A stretch of DNA of 64,000 bases from Ariolimax columbianus (lineage: Eukaryota > Mollusca > Gastropoda > Stylommatophora > Arionidae): NCBI GenBank assembly GCA_036924085.1, contig JAVGWX010000005.1:79815547-79879546 (forward strand), read 5' to 3'. Numbering within the stretch: the stretch's first letter is position 1; each line of letters starts with the position of its first letter. Made by a program: the position numbers and the translations under genes. The notes under the pieces were generated by a model. The model made no database searches. It had not been told where the DNA came from and was given only the letters and a program-made list of their open reading frames with translations. Positions 22,440 through 33,425 of the stretch are shown here, in pieces.

Positions 22440-22721
22440 TGATGCCATTTCGTTTGCCCGATGACCTTGCTAACTCTATGCACAACCTTCACCTTTTTTA
22501 GTTGGCACTAACAGCATGCATGCGGTTGAATGGGCCTATTCTATCCTCCCCAGCTTGTATTTGCCACGGGGGTACACACGGGCATTATTTCAAACGGTTA
22601 AAATTACTCTCATGTGTGGTAACATTTCAGAAACTGGTGAAACACAAAAGTCACAATGAAGCGATGGACCTTTACGTTTGTTCAAATGTATATGCGCATC
22701 TTTGAAATCTTACAGAATGGT
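22440..22721 (-). mobile_element. Endonuclease/RT LINE, downstream half of split RT
   Basis: On the minus strand, right after the composite's CAA tail, one frame reads TIL*DFKDAHIHLNKRKG, corresponding to the DFKDA.I.HLYKRKGN block of RT in the craniofacial-development-protein-2-like LINE group. Weaker similarity to the next block (ISLLS.AGK.LAR) follows. It continues the element whose upstream half ends at 24906. Confidence 0.65.
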
Positions 22722-23116
22722 TCTTGTTGTTGTTAGTTGAATGCCCACAATGGTTAGAATTACTATTTTGTACGGCCTGAAAAGGACGTCCAGTGGTGGG
22801 TTGTTGTAACTTTCCTCATATCCCGAGCGTGCTGATGAAAGTGGACCGAGGTCCCCCATGCGGTTGTGCTAAGCTTGACTTTATCTGCGTGCTGCCCACT
22901 ACTACGGGGATCATGTCGATTATCCACTTCTTTAGCCAATCTGCCATGAAAACAGCTCGTTTCCAGGGAGGACTACAGGGAAGTCGAGGTGTGAGTCGTG
23001 GTCAGTATGTTCTACCCCACCCTAACTAACATGTCTGATCAGTATGTTTTGCCTGACACTAAAATATCTGATCAGTATGTTTTGACCGACCCTAAGATAT
23101 CTGATCAGTATGTTTT

Positions 23117-24870
23117 AACTTAACTTAACTTAACGTCTTTATACTGGTTTAGAAGACCCTGCAGAGTCTGTATACAACCAGTTACATTTACATCACCTTG
23201 CTCTAAAAGCTATGCGCATCCAGTTTATTCTTAAATGCATTAACTGTCCCTGCCTCCACTACCTCCCCTGGCAATGCATTCCAAGCAGACACCACTCTCT
23301 GACTAAAAAAATATTTCCTAATATCTAACCTGGACCTCTCTTTAGTCAGCTTGTAGCTATGCCCTCGTGTTATTGTAGGTGGCTGTATTTTAAAAAACTT
23401 GTTATAGTCTAATTTATCGATTCCTCTGATCATCTTATAAACCTGTATTAAGTCACCACGAATTCTTCTCTCTTCGAGACACTGTAGGCCGGTTTTTCTA
23501 AGTCGTTCCTCATAACTGTAATTCTGGAATCCCGCTATCATCTTTGTCGCTCTTTTCTGTATTCTTTCTAGCATGTTTATGTCCCCTCTATGATAAGGAC
23601 TCCACACCTGTACACAGTACTCCAATCTAGGTCTAACTAAAGCTTTATACAGTTTGACGATCACTTCCTTGCTCCTATGTTTAATATTGCTTTTTATCAT
23701 ACCTAACATTGCATTTGCCTTTTTCACTGCTACCTTAACTTGCTCACTCACCTTTCCTGTATGATCTATTATAACCCCTAGGTCCCTTTCCTTATCTATC
23801 TTTCTAATATTGTTTTCTCCCATTCTGTAATTATGTTCCATATTGGATCTACCCATGTGGATGACTGTACATTTATCTACATTAAACTCCATTTGCCAGC
23901 TTACAGACCATTCTCGAATTTTATCTAAATCCGACATCAATATATCCACTTCCGCTTTAGATGAGACACTACTGCATAGTTTTGTGTCATCAGCAAATTT
24001 TGCAATCATGGATCTCAAATCAATGTCCAAATCATTTATATATATCAAGAACAAAATTGGTCCCAAAACCGAGCCCTGTGGCACACCACTTTTCACTTCA
24101 CTCCACTCAGAGTACTCCTTATTTATGCCCACCCTCTGCCTTCTTCCCGTTAACCAATTTTCAATCCATTTGGCAACTTCGCCACCTATTCCATGTGATT
24201 TTAACTTTCGAAATAATCTTTGATGAGGTACTCTATCAAAGGCCTTTGCAAAGTCTAGATAAATAACATCCACTGGCTCCCCTTTATCTATGATTTTATT
24301 AACCTCCTCCATGAATTCTAATAGATTTGTTAAGCATAATCTCCCTCTAGTAAACCCATGCTGACTATTTCTAATTAGATTAAATTTGTCTAAATGCATT
24401 ACAATGTTTTCTTTGATTATTGACTCTAACAATTTACAGACTATGCTCGTTAAACTCACCGGTCTATAATTTGCCGGATCTGATTTTTTGCCTTTTTTGA
24501 ATAAGGGGATCACTCCTGCATCTTTCCAATCCCGCGGAACAATCCCTTTTGTCAGTGATTGAGAACATAATATAGCCAATGGTTTTGCTAGTTGGTCTCT
24601 AATTTCATACAGCAATTTTGGGTGAATACCATCTTGACCTGGACATTTATTCACTTTCAACCCCTCCAATTTTTTTAAAACCATTTCCTCTGTAATACAG
24701 ATTGATCTTAATCCCGCTGTATCCATGTCTCTTTGAAAAATATCTATAGGCTCTGGGATCTCGGAGCAGTCCTCCTTTGTGAAGACTGTGCCAAAGTACT
24801 GATTGAGCAGATTAGCAGCCTCCCTATTCTCACTTATTATTTTCCCTGTACTGTCTATGAGACTGTTTAT
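23117..24870 (-). mobile_element. CR1-like LINE, 5'-truncated, RT frame open
   Basis: The RT frame is open from the 5' truncation near 24870 to the stop at 23203. The 3' UTR is short and the terminus is three TTAAG-type repeats (plus strand AACTTAACTTAACTTAACG). The same 3' end recurs at 14.7, 35.1 and 61.4 kb. No RNase H is present. It is inserted in a SINE-VNTR element, with only a short AAAA-type overlap at the junctions. Confidence 0.9.
23203..24726 (-). CDS. CR1-like LINE reverse transcriptase (truncated ORF2)
   Basis: 507 residues from the first in-frame M; the frame continues upstream without a stop to about 24870. RT blocks in order: KCPGQDGIHPKLL (27-39), DWKDAGVIPLFKKG (66-79), ANYRPVSLTS (85-94), QHGFTRGR (122-129), YLDFAKAFDRV with the first catalytic aspartate (156-166), GVPQGSVLGPILF (214-226) and FADDTKL with the catalytic pair (244-250). 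The thumb follows, then LEYCVQVWSPY and a C-terminal SAWNALP (about 486-492). No stop or frameshift is seen, so the copy is younger than its neighbours. It lacks the endonuclease because of the truncation and cannot be autonomous. Confidence 0.92.
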   Translation of the reverse strand: MDTAGLRSICITEEMVLKKLEGLKVNKCPGQDGIHPKLLYEIRDQLAKPLAILCSQSLTKGIVPRDWKDAGVIPLFKKGKKSDPANYRPVSLTSIVCKLLESIIKENIVMHLDKFNLIRNSQHGFTRGRLCLTNLLEFMEEVNKIIDKGEPVDVIYLDFAKAFDRVPHQRLFRKLKSHGIGGEVAKWIENWLTGRRQRVGINKEYSEWSEVKSGVPQGSVLGPILFLIYINDLDIDLRSMIAKFADDTKLCSSVSSKAEVDILMSDLDKIREWSVSWQMEFNVDKCTVIHMGRSNMEHNYRMGENNIRKIDKERDLGVIIDHTGKVSEQVKVAVKKANAMLGMIKSNIKHRSKEVIVKLYKALVRPRLEYCVQVWSPYHRGDINMLERIQKRATKMIAGFQNYSYEERLRKTGLQCLEERRIRGDLIQVYKMIRGIDKLDYNKFFKIQPPTITRGHSYKLTKERSRLDIRKYFFSQRVVSAWNALPGEVVEAGTVNAFKNKLDAHSF

Positions 24871-24905
24871 TTTGTCGGACCAGACGTTAGTCTTCCTTCT
24901 CTACA

Positions 24906-26790
24906 GCTACATTTGTTGGAATCTCATGTGAAGTTTGTCTGTTAGAACCGTACATCCATCTTCAATCACCTCAAAAGGAAATGAATCGGCGACGGGAAAT
25001 TTTCCACTAGGAAGTTGACGAAGGTTTTTTTGTGTTTTCCTCCATGGTTGTTAGTTCACCAAGTGCTTCGTATATGGGAACATGGGTTGCCAGCAATAGT
25101 TAACACAGCTCAGCAAAGTAGATTCAAACAGCACTTCGGGCAGGTGGTCGATAGCTCTGTAATAGATTATGGCTGGTTAAGATTTTTATAAATATATTCG
25201 AACCAGCGACTGAAAGTTTTTTCTTTGTAATTAATGGCTGCCATCTCTATGAAGGATAAGTAATGAACCGGATGTTATTGGACCATACACCGCTTTTGGT
25301 GTATGGTAAAAGTTCATCATACGATGTCTGCTAGCAAAACCTGGGATGTTGTTTGCTTAATCGCTGAACCATGGGTGCTGCATCTGATGTGGTGTATATT
25401 AGCCATTTCTACGCATGTTGCTGGAAGCGTCTTTTTTGGATGTATACTTTGGATCCTTTAAATAGGCTTTGTGCAGATGGCGTTTATCAACACAAATTTT
25501 TTTTGTTATGTGAGTTTTAACAAAACCAGTCATTAAGAAACAATGACTATCCGCATGGTCTCCGTATCAGTGCTGTGGGTTAGCTCACTTAGAACTGCCC
25601 ATTGTTTCCAAACGTTTGCCGTCAAATCAGATCGTTTGTAAGCGATCGTCTAGAGCAGTGATTGATAGCAATTAGAAAATGATTTTGCATCGTGTATTAG
25701 AAATTTATTGAACATACATGTAACAATGGCAGGACTTTGTGACGAGACAGAAACAAAATACACAAATTCAACTAGTTTTGCAAGACAGTTACTGTTGCCA
25801 TTCGAGTCGTCATATTTAGTTGAATATGGTTACAATTCGCATGGATATCACAAACCGTGGAGATTGGAGATTAAAATTCCCAAATCAGTTCAAATAAAAA
25901 TCATTTGCAGCAGAAATCAAACTCAATGATTTTTCTCCCTCCAGTAGAGTTCCATTTCTGTTTTATAAGATATAAAGTGTTATAAAAAATTTGTATTTAT
26001 TGAACAAACAATTTTACCTATGTTTATTTTTACATGTATAATACATATTTATATTATGCTTTTCCAGTATGTGGTTTTGATTGAAAACAGTTTGGTAATC
26101 ACTGATCGAGGGTATATACACCCGGGCATCTTGCCTGGCCATCCATTCTGACGATTACATTTACTATTTGTTGCAAATGCTTTGAATGAGAGTGCATCCA
26201 CGAGGTCTTGTTGTGGGTAGAAAGTTGACAAATTCTGTTCCTGGCAAAGGAGTTAGTGTTCAATGCAAGTCTGGAGCGGAAGAAGTTCATTGCTGATATA
26301 ACTACCTACTCTGTAGTTTCATATGATGACATTCCAAGAGATGTTATCTGAGCCTATTCTTGCACTAAAATCGTCAAGAATAATACACTTATCTGCTGTC
26401 GTAACTGCTGCAATGACTGCATGTAGTTCTTCGTAAAACGTACAATTTACGTCATCCTAATTTATCATAGTTCCTGCGCAAATACTAAGGATTGTGGAAT
26501 GCTTTCTTTCAGAGAGTAAGGGGATCTTAACCGCCAAGAGTCTGTCATTCATTCCATTTTGGGATGCCTGCAAAATTGCCAACAATTTCTGTTTTGAAAA
26601 CGAAATCAGTTCTTGCTTATAGAATTTCTTCAATGTCTGCTCCTCTCTAGTAGAAAATATAAACTGCACCGATTTCGCGAGTTGGCCCTCGCCTGAGTTT
26701 CTCTCAGTGCTGGTATGTGAATGTTGTATCTGTCCAGTTCTCGTACAAACTGTACCATCTAGCTAAACCACGCGGAGACGTGGCCAAAAA
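24906..26790 (-). mobile_element. Endonuclease/RT LINE, upstream half (interrupted)
   Basis: Minus strand, all frames broken. Near 26760-26700: VRELDRYNIHIPALRETQ (endonuclease start). Near 26430-26370: YEELHAVIAAVTTADKCIIL then DDFSARIGSD (the GDFNAR catalytic block, altered). Near 26235-26140: THNKTSWMHSHSKHLQQI. Near 25320-25280: FYHTPKAVYGP. Near 25150: HLPEVLFES. Near 25010-24930: LRQLPSGKFPVADSFPFEVI then TDKLHMRFQQM. This is the order of the LINE group often annotated as craniofacial development protein 2-like. The element continues at 22721-22440 beyond the inserted composite. Confidence 0.8.
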
Positions 26791-27219
26791 CGAGATTATT
26801 TGTACCATCATGTTCCAATACTGTTGTTCTTCTTCTAATTCCAGGAAAAATAAGTTACTACTTGTTTAGTCCTGTATCCAATATAGTTTGTTGTATTTAT
26901 AGCTATACTACAAATCCACTGCATCATCTAGGCCGATGTGAATCTTTGGTTGCAATAACTCACGAGTTGTTTAGTTTTCCACACTACCCTACTGACAGCT
27001 CCCTATTAGCGACTTGCTCTTATTGTGTCAGTGAAGATTTTCTCGTCTCTATCACACACACTTTAATTCCCTTACCAGTCTACGCTTCTTTTGGGGAAGG
27101 TGCGCCCTTTTCACAACAAATAGAGTTCTCTTGGTTATATCAGGACACTAGAGCCATACACAATTAGTGGGCATAAATGTCTTAGTAAATATTATCAGTG
27201 TGTGGTGGATGTCTTCTAC
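26791..27219. other. No recognisable feature
   Basis: One 101-codon open frame (26862-27167, +) has no recognisable domain. Confidence 0.5.
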
Positions 27220-27420
27220 TCTACAATGATTATACCGTTTCTCTGCTATCGTAGTCTAAATCGACCGGTACTTTTACAGTGGCAGATGCCCCTGTGCAGG
27301 ACCCAGCTCTGACGTGAGTTGATTGTAGCCGGGAGGAGGATTTCCTGCTTAGCGTGTTAAGCTCGAGTAGCTTATTACTTTGCTGCATTGGGACAAGTGC
27401 CACGGATGGTGGTTAGCCGA
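27220..27420 (+). repeat. Unclassified interspersed repeat, copy 1
   Basis: CAGATGCCCCTGTGCA, GTAGCCGG and ATTTCCTGCTTAGCG recur in inverted orientation at 38680-38815. About 140 bp align by eye. Family unknown. Confidence 0.7.
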
Positions 27421-27939
27421 TGTGCGAGTCCATCTTAATAGACTAGAGCAAAGTAGCCCTGAAGCCAATTAGGTGCCATCTATGCTCCTCTTGACAAACA
27501 ACCTTACAATGACCGGTGTTATGCCATGTCACACAGTTAGTTGCCTCTTAAGACATGCTCTTTGTGGGACAGTGGTGCTATTATTGGCCTTTTCATACAC
27601 AAAGACCCCCGGCAGACCACTCTGTTGTATAAGCCACAGCACACTTACTCGCTTTAATACATACTTGCTGTAAGTTGGGCCAGCTCTGTTTAATTATGTT
27701 TTGTTAATAATCCACGTCTTTGCACTACAGGGACACCTATAGGTGGTCAGTTCCTCTCAGTAAATGTGGAAGAGTGTAGATACTGATGGCTCAAGTTGCA
27801 CGCTGGTTGTACACACTTCTGCTCCGTCCTCTTAGCCACCCGTCTCTGCTGAGCCGGCCTGTGATTTAAAGAAAAAATGTAATATGTGCTTTGACGCTTT
27901 CTAGATTCCAGTGCTTTCATCCAAGAGGCGGTCGTTGAT
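27421..27939. other. No recognisable feature
   Basis: No coding motif or repeat recognised. Confidence 0.5.
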
Positions 27940-28375
27940 CAGCTTCAACATTTCACATCTAACCATTACAGTTGCCCAACTACGGTCACCGCTGAGACCA
28001 GGATGTCACATCTAACCATTTCAGTTGCCCAACTACGGTCACCGCTGAGACCAGGATGTCACATCTAACCATTACAGTTGCCCAACTACGGTCACCGCTG
28101 AGACAAGGTTGTCACATCTAACCATTACAGTTGCCCAACTACGGTCGTCGCTGAGACCAGGATGTCACATATAACCATTACAATTGCCCAACTACGGTCG
28201 TCGCTGAGGCCAGGATGTCACATTTAACCATTACAGTTGCCCAACTACGGTCGTCGCTGAGACCAGGATGTCACATCTCACTATTACAGTTGCCCAACTA
28301 CGGTCGCCGCTGAGACCAGGATGTCACATCTAACCATTACAGTTGCCCAACTACGGTCGCCGCTGAAGCCACCAT
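27940..28375 (+). repeat. 53-bp minisatellite, ~8 units
   Basis: Units contain AGGATGTCACATCTAACCAT and TACAGTTGCCCAACTACGGT. A CACC/CGTC/CGCC variant segment subdivides the array. Flanks are unique. Confidence 0.95.
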
Positions 28376-29240
28376 GGCAGCTCTATCCACTGCTAATGCC
28401 CAAGTACAGGTGTTCCCGAGTCTTAAATGTCAGCTCTTTTCTTCCTACAAATCCCAAACATGACCAGGACAGTAGCTTAACACAAGATTCCGAAGGCTAT
28501 TTGCCTTTATGTCCACTATCCAGATGCAGTAGTTAGCCTATGCCTCGTATATAGGTGGTAGGAGACATAACACCTACTGTACGTGTTATTATTACTAGAA
28601 AGAGTTGTTCCTAGAACAGGCAGCCTAATTATGTCAAAGTGCCTGAGAACATGCACCTCGAAAGCGTCTGATTAGCACACTGGTAAAATACACTCTTTCA
28701 CGTCACAGGTGTGGACGAACGTCTGTTACCAGCACGCTCCAGCTAACCCATCTGTAAATAAATATATGGCTTAGATTAAGGAATACAAATTTGCAGAAAG
28801 AACTGGCCAATCGATAAACAATCTGTTCTCTGGCACAATTTATTCTCGAACACCTGATCCTCTACAGCAGTGTCTACCATGGAACTACCTTTACCTGTAA
28901 GGAGGCCAGCAACAAGGGTGACCTCATGCCTCTGTTGCAGCATAAACGTCAACATGTTGAAAGCGCAGACAGCCCTGCACCTGTACCATGTGCATTTCTT
29001 CAAATTTTTACACCTGCTAAAGAGCCTAGTTTCTTGTTTATTTTTGGCCAAATTTCCACTGAAAGCTATGGTCATAATTTAGCGGTGGTTCTCTGTTTTG
29101 GCTCCCTGTTCTACATTTCTCATCAAGTGATCAATCATAGAGTCCAGAACATGCTGGGCCGAGTTGACCAGACTATCTGGGGAAGCGGGTAAAGGGTTGG
29201 TGTTTCTCTTTCCTGGAATGTATCTTCTCTCCAAACAGAC
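28376..29240. other. No recognisable feature
   Basis: A 99-codon minus frame (28776-29075) and overlapping plus frames show no family motif. Confidence 0.5.
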
Positions 29241-29600
29241 ATGTGTGTGAATGTGTGTATATGTGTATACGTGTGTATATGTGTATGTATGTGTGGGTAT
29301 GTGTACATATGTGTATGTGTGTATATGTGTATACGTGTGTATATGTGTATGTATGTGTGCGTATGTGTACATATGTGTATGTGTGTATTTGTGTATGTGT
29401 ACATGTGTGCGTATGTGTGTATTTGTGTGTGTACATGTGTGTGTATGTGTGTATTTGTGTATGTGTGTGTGTATATGTATGTATATGTATGTATGTGTGT
29501 GTATATGTGTATGTATGTGTATGTGTGTGTATGTGTGTGTATGTGTATGTGTATACGTGTATGTATGCGTGTATCTGTGTATGTGTGTATGTATGTATGG
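29241..29600. repeat. TG/TATG-rich microsatellite block
   Basis: About 360 bp of imperfect TGTG, TATG and TACG units. Long open frames on both strands are compositional. Confidence 0.95.
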
Positions 29601-30400
29601 GGGTAGCGAAGTCTGGGCTGGACTTCCCGCTCGTTAAAGGAAAGTGAAGCGTCTGGTATAGCCTCACCTTTCCAGGTTTAAAGATCGCCGCTGGATTCAC
29701 TGTTCGGCTTGCCGTTCAGGAGTTTCCCTTCCAATGCCTCTCCTACATTATTGTGTCCCCAGCAGCACCTTCATGAGGGGCCCCCTGTTTCTTACAGAGC
29801 CTGCTGTGGGGCGCGACCGAGTACCCGGCGGTATAACTTGGCGTGCAGATTGGGCTCATTAGCTTTGGTTGGCAGCCAATCTAAGAGAAGGTAAACTCTG
29901 ACTCTAAACCTGGGTAGACAAAGCTCGTTAGTCTGTTCAGGCAGCTCGCATAGGAGAGGAGGAAATAGGAGAGGAGGAACTCTGATTTTAAACCCACAAG
30001 TCCCAGAGAGTACTGGTTAGTCTTGGGACGATGAGAGTATTTTCAGATGTCTCGAGTAACTAGTATCTGCGGGCAACGACTCCACTGTCTCGTGGAAACA
30101 CTGGGAGAGGGTAGGGCTATGGGAGTAAACCCAGACAGAAAATCCTGAGTGGTAGCTCCTAAGGTTTCAAAATTACGAACTCATTCCGGCAGCTCCTGCA
30201 GCTGAGCAGGTGCCAAATTGGCATGCTTTGCATTCCTTTGGATTACACCAGCGAGACCGAGAGGGGGATCCTGCAGTTTGGGCAGCCCAGGGTCTCCATA
30301 TTCAGCGTCTAGGCTTGCACTCTCAGAGGCTACTCACCGGGTGCCACGCATATGGTCTGCAAAGACTGAGACGCCTATGAATGAATGAATGAATGAATGA
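29600..30400 (+). mobile_element. Possible LINE 3' UTR-like repeat with (TGAA)n tail
   Basis: A non-coding, GC-richer block of about 770 bp lies between two TG-rich microsatellites and ends in ATGAATGAATGAATGAATGA (30374-30400). TGAA tails are known for L2-type LINE families. No coding motif supports this and no second copy is in the window, so class is uncertain. Confidence 0.3.
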
Positions 30401-30760
30401 GTGTGTGTATGTGTGTGTGTATGTGTGTGAGGGTATGTGTAAATGTGCAAATGTGCGTATGTGTGTATTTATGTATACGTGTATACGTGTATGTATGTGT
30501 GTATGTGTGAATGTGTGCGTGTATGTATGTGTGAATGTGTGAATGTGTGTGTATGTGTGAATGTATATGTGTGTATGTGTGTATGTGTGTGTATGTGTGT
30601 GTATGTGTGAATGTGTGTGTCTGTGTGTATGCGTATATGTGTGTGTATGTGGAAATGTATGTGTGTGTTTGTGGCTATGTGTGCATATGTGTGTATGTGT
30701 GTATGTGTTTAAGTGTTTTTGTGTATGTATGTGTATGTGTGTGTTTGTGTGTGTTTCAGC
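30400..30760. repeat. TG-rich microsatellite block
   Basis: Imperfect TGTGTA/TGAATG repeat. Open frames are compositional. Confidence 0.95.
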
Positions 30761-30834
30761 TTATACGATGTTTTCTATGTTTCTATCTACACACATATGT
30801 TTTTGTGACACACTATCTCTCTGCGCCGCTATCT

Positions 30835-31175
30835 CTCTCCAGGTTATCACTCTGTGTCAGTTTCTCTCTCTCTCTCTCTCAATTACTCTCTCTAGGTTAT
30901 CATTTTGTGTCAGTTTCTCTCTCTCTCTCTCTCTCTCTCAATTACTCTCTCTAGGTTATCACTCTGTGTCAGTTTCTCTCTCTCTCTCTCTCAATTACTC
31001 TCTCTAGGTTATCACTCTGTGTCAGTTTCTCTCTCTCTCTCTCTCTCTCTCAATTACTCTCTCCGGGTTATCACTCTGTGTCAGTTTCTCTCTCTCTCTC
31101 TCTCAATTACTCTCTCTAGGTTATCATTTTGTGTCAGTTTCTCTCTTTCACTCTCAATTACTCTCTCCAAGTTAT
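30835..31175 (+). repeat. ~55-62-bp minisatellite with inner CT microsatellite
   Basis: Six units of TATCACTCTGTGTCAGTTT, a (TC)n run of variable length, then CAATTACTCTCTCTAGGT. Unit length differences are mainly due to the CT run. Confidence 0.9.
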
Positions 31176-31581
31176 TTCAGACAAATGGTGGATCATATTA
31201 AGGCGATTGGAGCTCTATCAAGCTCAGACTTATTCACAGATTTCTAAAGAAGTGGCAAAATACAACGGTGGTTCGGATGTGATGCTCAAGCTGCATGAAA
31301 TGAAATTACAATACTAATACCCGCATATTTGCCATTGTTTGTAGGAAAATAAAACAATTTATAATAACGGATTAAGAACAGATCGAAACAAATATCTTTA
31401 ACCAAATGTAGTGTCAATGAATCAATCAAAGCCTATCGCTCCTCTCGGTACATAGGCTATTGACAACATCCCACCAGCAAGCACGGTCCTGTGTTGCTCT
31501 CTCTTTCTCTGCTTCTCTCAAGCGTAATCATTTAATTTTAGTTCACACTCACACTCTCTTCTCCACCTATTTTTGGTCTGC

Positions 31582-31582
<1 letters not shown>

Positions 31583-31612
<30 letters not shown>

Positions 31613-31625
31613 CACACACACACAT
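31583..31625. repeat. CT/TA/CA compound microsatellite in LINE linker
   Basis: Sits between codons for LTWNSQGDK and RQTKNRWRR on the minus strand, which is where related elements have the basic KR.RGRPR linker. Confidence 0.9.
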
Positions 31626-32201
31626 ATTTATCTCCCTGAGAATTCCATGTAAGAACACATCTAAATTTATGGGACTGTACCTTCCGCAGCCTATGTTTTA
31701 CTAAGCCCCATTTTCTTCGCTTAATTTGTTCTTCAAATGGATGTTGTTGGCTCATTTCCCACAGGTCTTCATTCATCATCATGTGCTGCCACTTTATGCC
31801 CATTATCCATCGTAAGCATCTGTTAACGAATGCCTTGAACCTTTGTTGTGTGGCTTTGGTCGTTCTCCATGTCTCCGCTCCATTCAGCAGCACCGACTTG
31901 ACACTTGGGTTGAATATTTTAACTTTTGTGTGAATCTTGATTTCTTTGGATATATTAAGTGTCAGAAATGCCTTTCTTGTTTTCTCTTCTTCAATTCTGC
32001 ATCTGTACCTCATGATGTATCAATTGTGTTGCCCAAATAGATAAAGGTATCAACTTGTTCGAACTGCTCTCCTTCCAGCGTGATTGGTTCTTTGCTGTTA
32101 TATTTTAAGGAGCTTGGTTTTCTTCATGTTGATATTCAGTCCTAATTTGGCTGATTGTTCTTTCGCCTATCAGTTGTCTCTTTCATTTGGCTATGACTGA
32201 T

Positions 32202-32461
32202 CCCCGGGGACGGCATGGCCTAGTGGTTAAGTGACACGGCTCACAACTCGAAAGAACTGGGTGGCTCCCAAACACAGCACTGGTCGTTACCACGGGGAAG
32301 CAAACCCTTAGAAAATGCAGGAAGAAGTAGACACTAACATAAAATGCATGCCGAAGTCGAATGCACTGGGCCGACAGGCGCAAAATAAAAACCTTAGTGC
32401 AACGTACACTGCCTTAGGGAATTGAGAAATAAGGCAAATGAAAAAATTTTTTAAATAAAAA
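32202..32461 (+). mobile_element. tRNA-derived SINE-A copy 2, inside LINE RT
   Basis: Starts CCCCGGGGACGGCATGGCCT with AGTGGTTAAGTGACACGG after it (A-box region), carries TTACCACGGGGAAGCAAACC in the body and ends in an A-rich tail. Flanks TGGCTATGACTGAT (left) and TGGCTAAGATTATG (right) form an imperfect target-site duplication. The LINE reading resumes on both sides (FADDLVLLSH and INMKKTK), confirming insertion. Confidence 0.88.
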
Positions 32462-32720
32462 AATGGCTAAGATTATGTGACAAAAGTACCAAATCATCTG
32501 CGAAGTCCAGGTTCTCCAATTTCAGACAAAAGTGTCAACTGAATAGCAGTTCCTTTTCCTTCGATTGATGTCTTCATTATTCAATCTGTAGCCAACAAGA
32601 ACAGTGAAGGTGAGAACAGGCATCCATGTATTCTCCCTGTTTGCACCCAGAAGCTGTCAGTCAGTGCTCCTTCTTGTTAATGTAGAATCGTTCCTTCATT
32701 ACGTTTTCACCTCTCGAGCT

Positions 32721-33425
32721 GGTTCACATAGTAACTTTGCGTCATACAATCATTCAAAAACCTTTTTAGAAAGGATTCGTTCATCGTAATTATACTAACT
32801 TGCTCATTGCGCGGTGTTCTAGTAATTTCAACCACTAAATTTAATCCTGCCGATCCCTTTACATCGTGCGCTCACGCCGATTTGAAGTCGACGTCATTGA
32901 AAGCTGTTAAGCCACTGTGACCTCGTAATCTATGCTCGCCTAGCCGGCAATATTATTAGATATGTTCTTTAGACAGGTCTGTTTTTATGACGATTTCATG
33001 CAGAATACCCTGTTTCGGCTTCCTCATTAGTGCATTTACCCAAGGAGCAGTCGATTTAGAAGTAAACAAAGAGTAAAGGTGGCAGAACGATCTGTGTGAA
33101 ACCAACGACCCTACTCAAGCCTGGCCCGTTGATCAAGAAAGAGATGGCGGATAACAACCACAGAACCAACAGCCGAGACTCCTGCAGCTCCAGTATGACT
33201 GCACGGGCGCGACTGTAGGAGCCATGGACAATCTACTCGTCTACTGGTCACTTTGAGACAAAACTACATAAATGGAGACAGGGTTGGGACCGGCACAAGA
33301 TTATCCTTGTCGAGGAACGAGTCGCTTATGCCTTATGACTATATTTATGTAAATAATATCACACATCAACATACTTCAGTGTTTATGTACCGACGAATCT
33401 GGAGTTATGATCTTTCGCATTTGCA
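32721..33425. other. No recognisable feature
   Basis: No motif recognised on either strand. Confidence 0.5.

Larger units (their letters stand above)
22722..24905 (-). mobile_element. SINE-VNTR composite split by a CR1-like LINE
   Basis: Minus strand, 5' to 3': GAAGACTAACGTCTGGTC head (about 24877-24897), then a CR1-like LINE (24870-23117), then VNTR units with AAAACATACTGATCAGA (23116-23000), then the body (about 22990-22735) and a CAACAACAAC tail. Removing the LINE restores the head-VNTR order of other copies. The element sits between two halves of another LINE's RT. Confidence 0.75.
31415..32720 (-). mobile_element. RTE-like LINE RT relic, split by SINE-A
   Basis: Minus strand: LTDSFWVQTGRIHGC and LFLLATD (about 32670-32590), LENLDFADDLVLLSH with the active-site FADD (about 32525-32478), then the SINE, then INMKKTK (about 32130), FEQVDTFIYLGN (about 32060-32030) and the 139-residue frame 32013-31594 with KIFNPSVKSVLLNGAETWRT and KRRKWGLVKHRLRK. 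After a microsatellite, RQTKNRWRRE and EKQRKREQHRTVLAGGML close it near 31440. The order fits RTE-like or related endonuclease/RT LINEs. Several frameshifts are present. Confidence 0.85.

Noticed and set aside
26049..26760. Craniofacial development protein 2 host gene
   Set aside because: That name is a common misannotation of this LINE endonuclease; here the frames are broken and the sequence continues into RT blocks.
29079..29700. Thr/His- and Val/Cys-rich open frames
   Set aside because: Translations of TG/CA microsatellite on both strands.
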